The notes: generated by a model not told the origin, from the letters alone. DNA of 35,977 bases from an uncultured Campylobacter sp. (GCA_934718785.1 CAKVAF010000018.1:1-35977); one strand, 5' to 3'. Shown: positions 1 through 8,753, counted from the first letter of the stretch. Numbers and translations: made by a program.

Positions 1-101
1 TTTCTAAAATGCTTCCTGCGCCCACTATAAAAGCCTCGCGCTAGTTTTAATACCTTTTTATGTCTGCGGCGTCTTACCACGCCTGTTTTTACTCTTGCCA
101 T
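1..101 (-). CDS. rplT: 50S ribosomal protein L20, partial (N-terminal 33 residues)
   Basis: Only the start of the gene is inside the window; it runs off the left edge. The reading frame opens [20 protein letters not shown], the highly basic N-terminus of L20, which binds 23S rRNA early in assembly of the large subunit. The ATG at 101 is preceded on the minus strand by AAGGAAA, a good ribosome binding site. It lies 111 bp downstream of rpmI on the same strand, the usual rpmI-rplT pair. infC is not next to it; I recall that infC is also separate from rpmI-rplT in C. jejuni. The gap between the two genes holds a perfect 12-bp palindrome, TCCAAATTTGGA, at 127-138, whose role is unknown. Confidence 0.96.
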
Positions 102-212
102 TTTTATTTCCTTTCATAAAGTGGCGTCCAAATTTGGAGCTTTTCCTAAATTGAGCTTAAAAAGCGCAAAATTTTAGGAGAGTTTGAATGACCTTTGTCA
201 AAACCTAAATAC

Positions 213-404
213 TCAAATGCCGAGCATTTTTTCAACAGCCTTTACATTCGTGCTATGCACATATTTAGCGGTGCGTAAATCGCGCATTCTTTTAGCAGAC
301 TTTTTAGTCAAAATGTGGCTGCGAAACGCTGAGCCTCTTTTGATCTTGTTTTTGCCTACTTTGAAGCGTTTAACAGCACTTTTAACGCTTTTCATCTTTG
401 GCAT
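213..404 (-). CDS. rpmI: 50S ribosomal protein L35
   Basis: This 63-residue, lysine/arginine-rich protein begins [20 protein letters not shown] and contains the L35 pattern [22 protein letters not shown]. It has the normal family length and is a structural protein of the large ribosomal subunit. The ATG at 404 follows an AAAGGAAA ribosome binding site. A TAAAAT box on the minus strand (436-441) is a plausible -10 element for an rpmI-rplT transcript. A long frame on the opposite strand (184-417) is only the antisense shadow of this gene. Identification is firm. Confidence 0.97.
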   Translation of the reverse strand: MPKMKSVKSAVKRFKVGKNKIKRGSAFRSHILTKKSAKRMRDLRTAKYVHSTNVKAVEKMLGI

Positions 405-525
405 TTTTTTCCTTTAAATTTAAAATGAAACTTTGATTTTATCAAAACTTAGCTTTTTTAAAGCTTAAGTGAAATCTTACAAATTTTAAAAAATTTTCTA
501 TTTTTTATTTTTCATTTACCAAGCA

Positions 526-551
526 TTTTTTTTTTTTTTGTATATTATAAT
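526..551 (+). promoter_or_regulatory. Promoter with a run of 14 T directly upstream of the -10 box
   Basis: A run of 14 T (526-539) is followed after six bases by TATAAT (546-551), then AAGGAG shortly before the ATG at 580. Campylobacter sigma-70 promoters use T-rich stretches upstream of -10 instead of a -35 box. The length of this run could therefore tune expression of the glycosyltransferase-like gene through slipped-strand changes. The box and run are seen directly; phase variation is inference. Confidence 0.6.
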
Positions 552-579
552 TTTTTAAATTTAATTTAAGGAGAAAAAA

Positions 580-2076
580 ATGCAAAATTTAAACAAGAAT
601 GCTAAAAAAGATTTTAGCAATGATTTTAAGGATTTTCATACCTTGGTCTTTATGCACTTTCACTCATTTGACGAGTGTTCTTTAAGTGAGTTTTTAAAGA
701 TTTATCTGAGTGGCGTCCCTTGTGTAATGCTTATTCGAAATAATGAAAATATCATTGAAGACAATGGTAAAATTTTACAAGAAAAGGAGTTTATACTTCT
801 AGGACGTAAATTTAACTTTAAATATTGCTGCTATTATACTCAAACATTAAAAGATTTAAATCTGCCAACAACTTATTTTTTATACAATAAAAATGAGACA
901 AACATAGGTGTAGTAATGTGGTATAATGGAGATTATTTTTTCTATCTTATAAGATATTTCTTTCCACAATTTAAATATTATTTTGAAATTCAAAACGACT
1001 GCTTTTTAAATGGAGACTATAAGGATTTTTTAGCTCTTTATAGAAATGACGAAACAGATTTATTTTTAACAAATTTTGAAAAAGAATATTGCGGAATTGG
1101 GTGGTATGGTTCAATTGATGTGGATTGGATTTACGAAAAAAGAGGTTGGTATGGTTATCTAGGTGCTGGCAGACGCATTAGTGGTCAGGCTATAGAAAAA
1201 CTTTATTTAAAACGTTTAGAATATAGTCAAATTTATTCCCAACTTGACACAAATAAAATAAAAGCAAGATGGCTTTATTTGGAAATCTTTGTGCCTACAG
1301 AAGCTGTCAGAATGGGTTTTAGTGTAAAACCTTTAATGAATAGTAAAATGCAATTTAGACCTGAAATAGATCTTAATAACACTCGTCTTTTTGTTTTCCC
1401 TGATAATTATATATATCATCCTGTAAAAGGCAACTTCTTGCAAAGACTAAATGACCAAGACAAATATTTTAATGCTGAAATATCAAATTTAAATAATGAA
1501 ATTCAAGAATTAAAAACTCTGCCCGTTTTAAAGCAAAAGCAAGAACTAGCGAATTTAAAACTCGAAACACAAGAAAAAGAGCAGAATATAAAGATTAAAA
1601 AATTAGAAGTCAAAAAACTTGAAAAAGATTTAGGGCTAAAATTATCTAAGCTTGAACCGCGTGTAAATTTAGTTTTAAATGAGAATTTAAAAACTTCAGC
1701 TGTGGCAAGAGTGAGAAATCATTTGGCTTATAAACTAGGGGCTACGCTAATTATTGGCAGTAAAAGCTTTTTTACGCTTGTTAGTTTGCCTTTTGTGTTA
1801 AGCTTTATTAAAGCACAATATAAAAAAGAACAAAGTGCTTATCAATCTTTAATCAAACAAAAGCCAGAGCTTAAATTCCCTGCGATAGAAACTTATCCTG
1901 ATTATCAAGCGGCTTTAAAAGAAAAAGAGTGTTTTACTTATAAATTAGGTGAAGCTTTTTTAAAGGCTTGTAAAATTTGGTATAAAGGCGGATTTTTTAA
2001 ATTTTACTTCGAAGTAAAAAGGCTTTATAAAGAATTTAAAAAGAAACAAGGATTAAAGAGCGAAAAATTGATTTAA
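580..2076 (+). CDS. Surface-carbohydrate glycosyltransferase-like protein with a Campylobacter-type C-terminal domain
   Basis: This 498-residue protein has no signal peptide. Residues about 15-290 form a cysteine- and aromatic-rich globular part that I cannot place in a named family. Stretches such as GWYGYLGAGRRISG and LEIFVPTEAVRMGF, plus a terminal proline-rich strand before residue 290, look like a sugar transferase. Residues about 295-375 are a Lys/Glu/Leu-rich coiled coil. The tail (about 378-495; ARVRNHLAYKLG, PFVLSFIKAQYKKEQ, FPAIETYPDYQAALK, WYKGGFFKFYFEVKRL) resembles the tail I remember on C. jejuni capsule and LOS transferases. The gene stands alone between rpmI and the pgl genes, convergent with pglJ, behind a poly-T promoter. 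The start has a clear AAGGAG site. The catalytic function is unproven; a sugar transferase is the best guess. Confidence 0.65.
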   Translation: MQNLNKNAKKDFSNDFKDFHTLVFMHFHSFDECSLSEFLKIYLSGVPCVMLIRNNENIIEDNGKILQEKEFILLGRKFNFKYCCYYTQTLKDLNLPTTYFLYNKNETNIGVVMWYNGDYFFYLIRYFFPQFKYYFEIQNDCFLNGDYKDFLALYRNDETDLFLTNFEKEYCGIGWYGSIDVDWIYEKRGWYGYLGAGRRISGQAIEKLYLKRLEYSQIYSQLDTNKIKARWLYLEIFVPTEAVRMGFSVKPLMNSKMQFRPEIDLNNTRLFVFPDNYIYHPVKGNFLQRLNDQDKYFNAEISNLNNEIQELKTLPVLKQKQELANLKLETQEKEQNIKIKKLEVKKLEKDLGLKLSKLEPRVNLVLNENLKTSAVARVRNHLAYKLGATLIIGSKSFFTLVSLPFVLSFIKAQYKKEQSAYQSLIKQKPELKFPAIETYPDYQAALKEKECFTYKLGEAFLKACKIWYKGGFFKFYFEVKRLYKEFKKKQGLKSEKLI

Positions 2077-2133
2077 AAATTTATAAATTTAAACTCTAAA
2101 AAATTTAATGTGTCATTTAAAGCCTTTTTTTCT

Positions 2134-2234
2134 CGTCATTGCTAGGCTTTGAAAAACGCGAAGCAATCCATAAGTTAATAGCAAAATCAAACAATGGATT
2201 GCCACGAAAATTCTGCGAATTTTCTCGCAATGAC
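2134..2234. repeat. GTCATTGC inverted repeat pair 1 (MITE/REP-like hairpin)
   Basis: A forward copy (2134-2170, from CGTCATTGC to AAGCAATCCA) faces a reverse copy (2195-2234, from TGGATTGCC to CTCGCAATGAC) across about 24 bp of AT-rich DNA. The outer ends are inverted repeats (GTCATTGC / GCAATGAC), and so are the inner ends (GCAATCCA / TGGATTGC). The reverse copy carries an extra perfect palindrome, GAAAATTC-TGC-GAATTTTC, at 2206-2224. The pair can fold into a long hairpin. A lone degenerate end (GGCAATGACA) lies near 2265-2275. No protein-coding capacity. Confidence 0.8.
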
Positions 2235-2285
2235 AAAATACAAATGGCACGCCATAAATAAAGCTGGCAATGACAATAGGTTAGT

Positions 2286-2398
2286 CGTCATTGCGAGAAG
2301 CGAAGCGCCAAAGCAATCTATAATTTTTTATGAAAATAAAAATAAAATTTTAAGATAAATTTGTAGATTGCCGCGCGGGCAAGCCCGCTCGCAATGAC
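2286..2398. repeat. GTCATTGCGAG inverted repeat pair 2
   Basis: A forward copy (2286-2320; CGTCATTGCGAGAAGCGAAG continuing to AAGCAATCTA) faces a reverse copy (2364-2398; TAGATTGCC to CTCGCAATGAC) across about 43 bp of very AT-rich DNA. The reverse copy contains the GC-rich hairpin GCGGGC-AA-GCCCGC (2375-2388). Outer ends match those of pairs 1 and 3, so these are members of one repeat family rather than independent hairpins. A degenerate stretch with a similar word (GGCATTGTGAGACTTG) follows at about 2409-2424. Confidence 0.8.
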
Positions 2399-2463
2399 AA
2401 AACCACTCGGCATTGTGAGACTTGACGCAGTAGGGCAAGGCATTCTCATTTCATCATCCTGTA

Positions 2464-2598
2464 GTCATTGCGAGAAAATTCGCAGAATTTTCGTGGCAAT
2501 CTATAATGTATTTTTAAAGAAAATTATAAAACAACGGCGCGGATTTATAATTCTTTGGAATTTAAATTATAGATTGCTTCGCTAGCGCTCGCAATGAC
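2464..2598. repeat. GTCATTGCGAG inverted repeat pair 3
   Basis: The forward copy (2464-2503) is the exact reverse complement of the reverse copy of pair 1 over about 40 bp apart from one base near the inner end (ATCTA versus ATCCA). It faces a reverse copy (2567-2598; TATAGATTGCTTCGC to CTCGCAATGAC) across about 60 bp. A 63-codon open frame crossing these repeats (2394-2585) is not a gene. The remaining bases up to the pglJ stop (2599-2695) show nothing I recognise. The whole gene-free stretch 2077-2695 lies between two convergent genes. Confidence 0.8.
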
Positions 2599-2695
2599 GG
2601 CTTGAAGAGCATTATTGCAAAATTTAGCAAAGTCAAATCATAGCATTCTAAAACTTGAGTAGCAATTTTAAAATTTATCTTTAAAAATGCTAAAT

Positions 2696-3793
2696 TTAGC
2701 CTTTTAGAAATTTAATCGCTTCTTTTGCAATTTCATTTTTATCAAAATCTTTAGCCCTTGATTTCGCCTTTTCTTGATAGCTTTTTCGCAAATTTTCATC
2801 ATTTATCATTCTCTCTAGCCCCATTCTCATCGCTTCTTCATCATTTACTTTGACTAAAAGTCCGTATTTATCATCGCCAAAAAGCTCTCTAGCCCCGCTT
2901 AAATGATCCGTGCAAACGACCGCGCACCCGCACGCCAAAGCCTCGATTAAAACATTTGAAAAGCCCTCAAAGCTCGAAGCAAAGGCAAAAAACTCGCATT
3001 TACTCATATATTTGTAAGGATTATTATCAAAGCCCAGTAAAAAGACCCTATCCTTTAAATTTAAATTCTCAATCAAAGCTCTAAGCTCATTTTCAAGCAC
3101 GCCCTCGCCCAAAATCACAAGCTTTAAGCTCGTATTTATCCTAGCAAAAGCGCGTATTAAAAGCGCGTGATTTTTCCCCTTATCAAGCCTGCCAACACTC
3201 AGTATAAATTTATCCTTGAAAGTTATAGGCTCGCTCGCTTTCTTAGCGATATTTTCTAAATCCACGGCGTTGTATAAAATGTTGCATTTTTGCCTTGAAA
3301 TTTTAAATTTTTCTATCAAATCCTCTAAATTTCCCTTAGAATTTGCCAAAATCAAATCCGCCTTTGGATACAAAATGCGTATTAAAGCCTTATTTGTCAA
3401 GGAATTTAAACAAATACGCTGATACATCACGCTTGGAGTGGTGCATTCATTGATGACTAAGCGTCCTTTAAGCTTAAAAATTCGTGCTAAAAGAGCGATA
3501 TAATTAGGTCTATTTAAAAAAACAAAATGCGTGTTTATGCCTAGATTATTGCAAAGTTTTTTGTATTTTAAGGCTAGAAAAGGCAGTTTAAAAAGCTTTA
3601 AAAGGGCGTTTTCACTGGGCTTAGAGTTTTCAAGTAAATGAATTTTAGCCCCCTTTATCTCATAAGAAATTTTTTCATTCATCAAAATAATATGCGTTTC
3701 ATAAAAAAGCTCTAAGTATGGTAAAAGCGTAGCTACAACGCGCTCAGCTCCCCCGCTTCCTAAAGAATAAATAAAAATGGCTAATTTTTGCAT
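2696..3793 (-). CDS. pglJ: PglJ, GalNAc transferase of the N-glycan pathway
   Basis: This GT4/GT-B glycosyltransferase has 365 residues. From memory of the C. jejuni pathway, PglJ adds the second alpha-1,4-linked GalNAc to the lipid-linked oligosaccharide on the cytoplasmic face of the inner membrane. The N-terminus MQKLAIFIYSLGSGGAERVV and the block HFVFLNRPNYIALLARIF align with C. jejuni PglJ as I remember it. The GT4 nucleotide-sugar site is visible as SVGRLDKGKNH (about 200-210) and as the E-x7-E motif EGFSNVLIEALA (about 273-284). It overlaps the pglI 3' end by 13 bp, so it is probably translationally coupled. In C. jejuni pglB follows; here the minus-strand operon ends and repeats begin. 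Confidence 0.93.
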   Translation of the reverse strand: MQKLAIFIYSLGSGGAERVVATLLPYLELFYETHIILMNEKISYEIKGAKIHLLENSKPSENALLKLFKLPFLALKYKKLCNNLGINTHFVFLNRPNYIALLARIFKLKGRLVINECTTPSVMYQRICLNSLTNKALIRILYPKADLILANSKGNLEDLIEKFKISRQKCNILYNAVDLENIAKKASEPITFKDKFILSVGRLDKGKNHALLIRAFARINTSLKLVILGEGVLENELRALIENLNLKDRVFLLGFDNNPYKYMSKCEFFAFASSFEGFSNVLIEALACGCAVVCTDHLSGARELFGDDKYGLLVKVNDEEAMRMGLERMINDENLRKSYQEKAKSRAKDFDKNEIAKEAIKFLKG

Positions 3794-4794
3794 TTTGCCC
3801 CCGCTTTACTTAAATTCACTCTAAGCCTTGATAAGTCTTGCAAAAGCTTATTTGGCACAAAGCTTAAGCAAAGTAAAATCAAGGCTTCTTTATTAATTTT
3901 CACGCGCAAAGATTTAAAAATAGAGTTTAGCATTTGCCCATAAAGCCCCGCAAATTTAGCATAATAAGCCGCCATTTTATACTCATACGCACACTTAGCC
4001 TTTAAATCCTTATCCTTGCTTGCTTTAAGCTCGGCTTCTATAATCTGCGCCATTTCTAAATAGCCCTTAAAAACAGCCTGCGCGTGCTTTGTGGCATTTT
4101 GCGTCACGCTATTTTGCGCTCCAACTCTGTAAATTCTTAAAGCCTTATGAATATAAAAGCTTTTTTCTTTATATAAATTCACCCATAAAGTGGCTTCATT
4201 GCCATAAAACTCATCGTTAAAGCGTTTATTTTCAAGCAAAGATTTTTTAAAAAGCCCTAAAAACTCGCCGCTAAATTTCCCCATTAAAAAGTCTTTTTTA
4301 CTCACTTCGCAGTCTTTTTCAAAACCCTTGCCGCTAAACTCTTGTGTTAAATTTGCATTTTTTTCTAAAAAACAATTTCCAAAAACATGAGAATATCCCT
4401 GCTTAGCCTTTGTTATAAGCGTGCTAAGAGCGTGGGGTAAAAGAGCGTCATCATCGTCTAAAAACTGCACGAACTCGCCGCTTGCATAATCAAGGGCGTT
4501 ATTTTTGTTGCCATTGGGTCCTTTTTTGTATTTTTCATTTAAAACATATTTGATATTTTTATGCTCTTTAGTTAAATTCTTGCAAAACTCGCGCGTGCCA
4601 TCGTTTGAAAAATCATCGCTGATAATGATTTCTAAGTCTTTAAAATCTTGCTCTAACACGCTTTTAATAGCTTTTTCAAGCAAGTTTTTTCTATTATAAG
4701 TTGTGATTAGCACTGATAAAAAGGGTTTTTTGTCTAAATTTAGCTTGTTTTCTTGCAAATTTAAGTTTTCTTTCAAAGGCTCATTTTGCTTCAT
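3781..4794 (-). CDS. pglI: PglI, glucosyltransferase adding the N-glycan branch
   Basis: This GT2 (GT-A fold) enzyme of 337 residues attaches the single branching glucose to the lipid-linked glycan. The UDP-sugar region is SVLITTYNRKNLLEKAIKS near residues 28-46, and the metal-binding acidic motif FLDDDDALLP is near 109-118. The block FYGNEATLWVNLYKEKSFYI is typical of C. jejuni PglI. The chosen ATG has GAGG about 9 bp upstream and overlaps the pglH end by 14 bp. It gives about 25 extra, charged N-terminal residues compared with the C. jejuni protein as I remember it. Presence of pglI implies a glucose-branched glycan; some Campylobacter species lack this gene. Confidence 0.92.
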   Translation of the reverse strand: MKQNEPLKENLNLQENKLNLDKKPFLSVLITTYNRKNLLEKAIKSVLEQDFKDLEIIISDDFSNDGTREFCKNLTKEHKNIKYVLNEKYKKGPNGNKNNALDYASGEFVQFLDDDDALLPHALSTLITKAKQGYSHVFGNCFLEKNANLTQEFSGKGFEKDCEVSKKDFLMGKFSGEFLGLFKKSLLENKRFNDEFYGNEATLWVNLYKEKSFYIHKALRIYRVGAQNSVTQNATKHAQAVFKGYLEMAQIIEAELKASKDKDLKAKCAYEYKMAAYYAKFAGLYGQMLNSIFKSLRVKINKEALILLCLSFVPNKLLQDLSRLRVNLSKAGAKCKN

Positions 4795-5851
4795 TTTGAA
4801 CCTCGCTTATGAAATCAAGCCATTCATTTTTAATTTTTGCAGGATTAAAATCAGCGCAGCGCTTATAAGCTTCATCCACAAAGCTTTGGCGCAACGCTTC
4901 ATCTTGCATTAAAATTTGCATTTTTGCTGCCATTTCTTTTTCATCATTGACGCCCACTAAAAGTCCGTCTTTATTATCAGTGATTAAATCGTGCGCTGAG
5001 TTGATGTAATCTGTGCTGATTCTTGCCACGCCAAAAAACAAGCTTTCTATCAAAACGGTCGGCAGTCCCTCGACAAAGGAGCAAAGGCAAAGGATTTTAG
5101 CCCTTTCATAAAGGGCTTTGATATCGCTTACGCGCCCCTTAAATTCCACATTCACGCCCAAATCACGCGCTAGATTTTCAAGCTCGTTTTTAAGCGTGCC
5201 ATCTCCTGCGATGATGAATTTATAAGTCTTTGCAAGCTCTTTTGGCAAAAGATGAATGGCTTTTATGAATAAAGCGGGATTTTTATTTTCATCAAGACGG
5301 CCCACAAAAAGCACTGAATTTTCTTTATCTAAGTTTTTTTCTATCTCAAAATGACAAGCGTTAAAAATCACACGCACCTTTTTAACAAATTTTTCATAAT
5401 AACTTTTATCTTCTTTGCTTAAAACGCTTAAAGCGTTGGCATAAGGATAAGTAAGGCGACGTAAAAAACGCCAAATTTTAGGCTTTAAATAGCTTTGCGT
5501 GCTGTGCTCGCTTATAATTAAAGGCGTTTTAAGCCCTATTTTAGAAGCGATACAAGCGATATTTGTCGTGTCTAAAAAAGAGATGAAAATATCCGCCCTG
5601 CTCTGTTTTAAAGCTCTTCTTAGAGCAAAAAATTTCTTAAAACGGCTCATAATTTTATGATATAAATTTTTATAGCAAAACTGCTCTAGCTCTTTTATTT
5701 CAATGCTTTTATCAAGCTCATAAAAGCTTTTTTGATTGTCAAATTTAATGATTTGTATATTGTGAGTTTTTGCTAGCTCGTTGGCTAAGCTTACTAAAAC
5801 GCGCTCAGCCCCACCACTTTGCAAGGTCGCTATGATAAAGGTGATTTTCAT
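4781..5851 (-). CDS. pglH: PglH, processive GalNAc polymerase of the N-glycan pathway
   Basis: This 356-residue GT4 glycosyltransferase is the homologue of C. jejuni PglH, which adds the last three alpha-1,4-GalNAc residues and stops by product inhibition. Seen: [20 protein letters not shown] (N-terminal Rossmann half), [20 protein letters not shown], the donor-binding [13 protein letters not shown] (about 200-212), and the E-x7-E motif [11 protein letters not shown] (about 258-268). Length matches the family. It overlaps pglK by 4 bp and pglI by 14 bp, so the five-gene block reads as one tightly coupled operon. It is distinguished from pglJ by sequence and by its position after pglK. Confidence 0.93.
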   Translation of the reverse strand: MKITFIIATLQSGGAERVLVSLANELAKTHNIQIIKFDNQKSFYELDKSIEIKELEQFCYKNLYHKIMSRFKKFFALRRALKQSRADIFISFLDTTNIACIASKIGLKTPLIISEHSTQSYLKPKIWRFLRRLTYPYANALSVLSKEDKSYYEKFVKKVRVIFNACHFEIEKNLDKENSVLFVGRLDENKNPALFIKAIHLLPKELAKTYKFIIAGDGTLKNELENLARDLGVNVEFKGRVSDIKALYERAKILCLCSFVEGLPTVLIESLFFGVARISTDYINSAHDLITDNKDGLLVGVNDEKEMAAKMQILMQDEALRQSFVDEAYKRCADFNPAKIKNEWLDFISEVQNEAK

Positions 5852-7605
5852 TTACCACCCTTTTTAGCTTGCTTTGAGAGGCTTTTTTTATTTTCTTCTA
5901 AATTTAGGCTTGAATAATCTTTTTCAAGGCTGATTTTACCCCTTTGCACTCTATAAATTTTATCGCAATTTTTAATGGTGCTTAAGCGGTGCGCGATGAT
6001 AATGAGGGTTTTATCCTTGCAAAGTGCGTAAATTTCATTCATTATAAGCTCTTCACTTTCACTATCAAGCGCAGATGTCGCCTCATCAAGCACTAAAATT
6101 TCAGCCCTTTGATACAAAGCTCTAGCAATGCCCACGCGCTGCTTTTGTCCGCCGCTTAAATTTGAATTGCTAAGGCTTGTTAAAATGCCCTCACTCAGCC
6201 CCAGTGCAAATTTGCTTAAATTCGCTTGCTTTAAAACTTGCCAAATCAATGCCTCATCATAGTCTTTACTCATAGCGATATTAAAAGCAAGGCTTTCATT
6301 ATAAAGTGAGATTTCTTGGGGTATGAAGCCTATTTTAGAGCGGTAAGAGCTTAGATTTTCACTATTTAAGCTCTCATTGTCTATCAAAATTTCGCCCGAA
6401 CTTGGCTTTAAAAGCGCGCATAAAAGCTCGACAAAGGTGCTTTTGCCACCCCCACTTTCTCCTATGAAAGCGATTTTTTCGCCCTTTTTAATGCTAAAAT
6501 TTACATTTTCAAATAAATTTTTCTTTCCCAAGTAACCAAAGCAAAGATTTTTCGTGCGAATTTCATTTTTAAACTCAAGGCTTTTTTTGCCTAATTTTTC
6601 GCCCTTTAAATTTAAGGTATTATAAATAATCTCAAGCGAGTTTTTATAATAAATTAAATCATGATAACTTGTGATGATACGGTTTGCACTTGGCATAAGG
6701 CGGTAAAGTGCTAGCACAAACATTGAAATCATAGCCAACGAGCCTTTGATATCGCCATTATTTTGCCAAAGTAAGAACATAACGATTAAGATTAAAACGC
6801 AAAAGCCCACCGCTTCTAAATAAATGCGTGGCAGCGCGTTGATACTCTCGCTTGTGATATTTGCCCTTGAAAACTCGGCACTTTGCGCGCCAAACTCAGC
6901 GCTAACGCTCTTTTCATCGCCCCTTAATTTAATCAAAATGAAATTGTTTAAATTCGTGCTTAAGGTTTCAAAAAAGCCACTCATCGCGCGCTCTCTTTTT
7001 AAAGCTGCCTTTTTTATCGCGGGGCTTAAAACACGCACTAAAATTAGGGCGTTAAAGAGCAAAAAAGCACTTAAAAAAAGCGTGATTTTAAAATCCACAA
7101 GGCACATTAAAGCATAAATTAAAAGCACGACAAAAAGTTCGCTTAAAAGCAGCAAAAAGCTCGCTAACATCGTGCTTAGATTATAGGCTTCTTGGCTGAT
7201 GGTTTTTAAAATTTCGCTCGTTTTTTGACGAGAATATTCTTCATAATTTAAGCTTAAAATCTTTTCAAAAAGCCTTTTTGCAAAAAAATGATACCGCCCC
7301 TTTGAAAACTTCGCCAAAAGATGAAAATAAAGCGCGTTAAGCAAGGCGCGAAAGAGATAAAAAAGCATTAAAAATAGCCCAAAATAAGCCACAAATGTCG
7401 CCACAGACACATCAAAATGCGAGTAAAAGCTCTTTAAATAGGCATTGCTCTCAAAAAGGCTAAAATCACTCGCCACCGAAACAAAAGGCATTATAAGGCT
7501 GATTGCAAAGCTTTCTATGAAAGAAATAAAAATGCTAAAGCCAAGCAGGGCGAAAAAAAAGCGCTTATCTGCTTTGCTTAAAACAAAAAAAAGCTTTTTT
7601 AGCAC
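5848..7605 (-). CDS. pglK: PglK, ABC flippase for the lipid-linked oligosaccharide
   Basis: This half-size ABC exporter moves undecaprenyl-diphosphate-heptasaccharide to the periplasmic side. About six membrane segments lie in residues 15-300. The nucleotide-binding domain follows: Walker [10 protein letters not shown] (about 380), signature NLSGGQKQR (about 485), Walker [13 protein letters not shown] (about 503) and H-loop IIAHRLS (about 537). I chose the GTG at 7605, giving [16 protein letters not shown], because this matches the C. jejuni start MLKKLFF and follows GGGAAAA. A GTG at 7617 would add four residues. Oddity: the stretch before the signature reads [12 protein letters not shown], so the glycine-rich X-loop (VGDGG in C. 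jejuni as I recall) is missing. Overlaps the gne stop by a few bases. Confidence 0.92.
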   Translation of the reverse strand: MLKKLFFVLSKADKRFFFALLGFSIFISFIESFAISLIMPFVSVASDFSLFESNAYLKSFYSHFDVSVATFVAYFGLFLMLFYLFRALLNALYFHLLAKFSKGRYHFFAKRLFEKILSLNYEEYSRQKTSEILKTISQEAYNLSTMLASFLLLLSELFVVLLIYALMCLVDFKITLFLSAFLLFNALILVRVLSPAIKKAALKRERAMSGFFETLSTNLNNFILIKLRGDEKSVSAEFGAQSAEFSRANITSESINALPRIYLEAVGFCVLILIVMFLLWQNNGDIKGSLAMISMFVLALYRLMPSANRIITSYHDLIYYKNSLEIIYNTLNLKGEKLGKKSLEFKNEIRTKNLCFGYLGKKNLFENVNFSIKKGEKIAFIGESGGGKSTFVELLCALLKPSSGEILIDNESLNSENLSSYRSKIGFIPQEISLYNESLAFNIAMSKDYDEALIWQVLKQANLSKFALGLSEGILTSLSNSNLSGGQKQRVGIARALYQRAEILVLDEATSALDSESEELIMNEIYALCKDKTLIIIAHRLSTIKNCDKIYRVQRGKISLEKDYSSLNLEENKKSLSKQAKKGGK

Positions 7606-8585
7606 TGCTTTTCCCACTCATAAGCACTTTTGCAAATCAGTTTTAAATCATCAAATTTAGGCTTCCACGAGGTTTTTTCGCGAATTTTGCTCGCACTTGA
7701 AATTAAAACGCTAGGATCGCCTGCGCGGCGCGGAGCAGCTTCGACCTTAAAATCCACCCCACTTACTTCTTTCATCGCCTTTATCACTTCAAGCACTGAA
7801 AAGCCATGTCCATAGCCTACATTAAAAATATCGCTTTCATTATTTTGTAAATAATCAAGAGCAGCTAAATGCGCGCTTGAAATATCATCAACATGGATAA
7901 AATCACGCTCACAAGTGCCATCTTTTGTATCATAATCTGTGCCATAAATTAAAAGCTTGTCGCGCTTACCTGCTGCGCATTCAGCGGCGACTTTGATTAA
8001 AAGCGTGGCTTTTGGATAGCGCTGACCTAGTTTAAAGTCCATACAAGCTCCCGCTACATTAAAATAGCGCAAAATGCAGTATTTAAAGTCCTTATTTGCC
8101 ATATTTGTATCCTTTAAAACCTGCTCGCTCATCAGCTTACTGCGCCCATAAGGATTGATAGGAGCTAAAGCGTTTAGCTCGCTCACTACAGGCGTTTTTG
8201 GCTCACCATAAACAGCAGCAGTTGAAGAAAAAATAAATTTATTTGTGCCAGCTTCAAGGGCTGCTAGGATTAAATTGCTGGTGTTTGCGGTGTTGTTAAG
8301 ATAGTATTTTAAAGGATTTTGCATACTTTCAAAAACTTCAATGCTGGCTGCAAAATGCACGATAGCGTCAAATTTTTGCTCCTTTAAAAGCCTTTTAACG
8401 CCCTCAAAATCGCTTAAATCTTTCTTAAAAAAGCTAAATTCTCTTATAGTTTTTAAATCATCAAGGCTTTGCTGTGAGCCTTTAGACAAGTTATCTAAAA
8501 CGGCGATTTCATCATTTGTTTTTAAAAACTGCCTGAGCGTGTGAGAGCCTATGTAGCCAGCCCCACCACTGATTAAAATCTTCAT
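7599..8585 (-). CDS. gne: Gne, UDP-GlcNAc/Glc 4-epimerase
   Basis: This 328-residue short-chain dehydrogenase-type epimerase supplies UDP-GalNAc for the N-glycan, and in C. jejuni also for LOS and capsule. The NAD-binding motif GGAGYIGSH is at residues 7-15. The catalytic Ser/Thr region [10 protein letters not shown] is near 120, and the Tyr-x3-Lys pair in YGRSK is near 150. LRYFNVAGA and the substrate-loop APRRAGDPS follow. Full-length agreement with C. jejuni Gne is clear. It is first in the minus-strand operon gne-pglK-pglH-pglI-pglJ. Upstream are an AAGGA ribosome site and AT-rich boxes (GATAAAAT region near 8615-8625), which would be the operon promoter. Often annotated galE. Confidence 0.95.
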   Translation of the reverse strand: MKILISGGAGYIGSHTLRQFLKTNDEIAVLDNLSKGSQQSLDDLKTIREFSFFKKDLSDFEGVKRLLKEQKFDAIVHFAASIEVFESMQNPLKYYLNNTANTSNLILAALEAGTNKFIFSSTAAVYGEPKTPVVSELNALAPINPYGRSKLMSEQVLKDTNMANKDFKYCILRYFNVAGACMDFKLGQRYPKATLLIKVAAECAAGKRDKLLIYGTDYDTKDGTCERDFIHVDDISSAHLAALDYLQNNESDIFNVGYGHGFSVLEVIKAMKEVSGVDFKVEAAPRRAGDPSVLISSASKIREKTSWKPKFDDLKLICKSAYEWEKQC

Positions 8586-8718
8586 TTTTCTATCCTTAAA
8601 TTTGCAAATTTTTTATAATTTTATCAAGCTTTTCTTAATAAAAATCTTTCTTTAAGATGTATTTAAGTTTTAAAAACAGTGTTTTTGATATGGAGTTTTA
8701 AAAATTTCAAAAATTGAG

Positions 8719-8724
8719 TATAAT
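8719..8724 (+). promoter_or_regulatory. -10 box of the mcrBC remnant
   Basis: TATAAT, preceded by T-rich DNA, lies 30 bp upstream of the ATG at 8754. It forms a typical Campylobacter promoter in the 168-bp gap shared with the divergent gne operon. The promoter looks intact although the genes behind it are broken. Confidence 0.55.
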
Positions 8725-8753
8725 TTTATAAAAAGTTTAAAAAAGAGCTGATA

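Noticed and set aside
184..417. 77-codon hydrophobic open frame opposite rpmI
   Set aside because: It is the antisense shadow of a certain ribosomal protein gene.
2394..2585. 63-codon open frame on the plus strand
   Set aside because: It lies across the GTCATTGCGAG repeats, has no ribosome site, and its translation has no protein character.
2134..2598. Possible CRISPR array
   Set aside because: The repeats alternate in orientation, differ in spacer length and are only three pairs; no cas genes are near.
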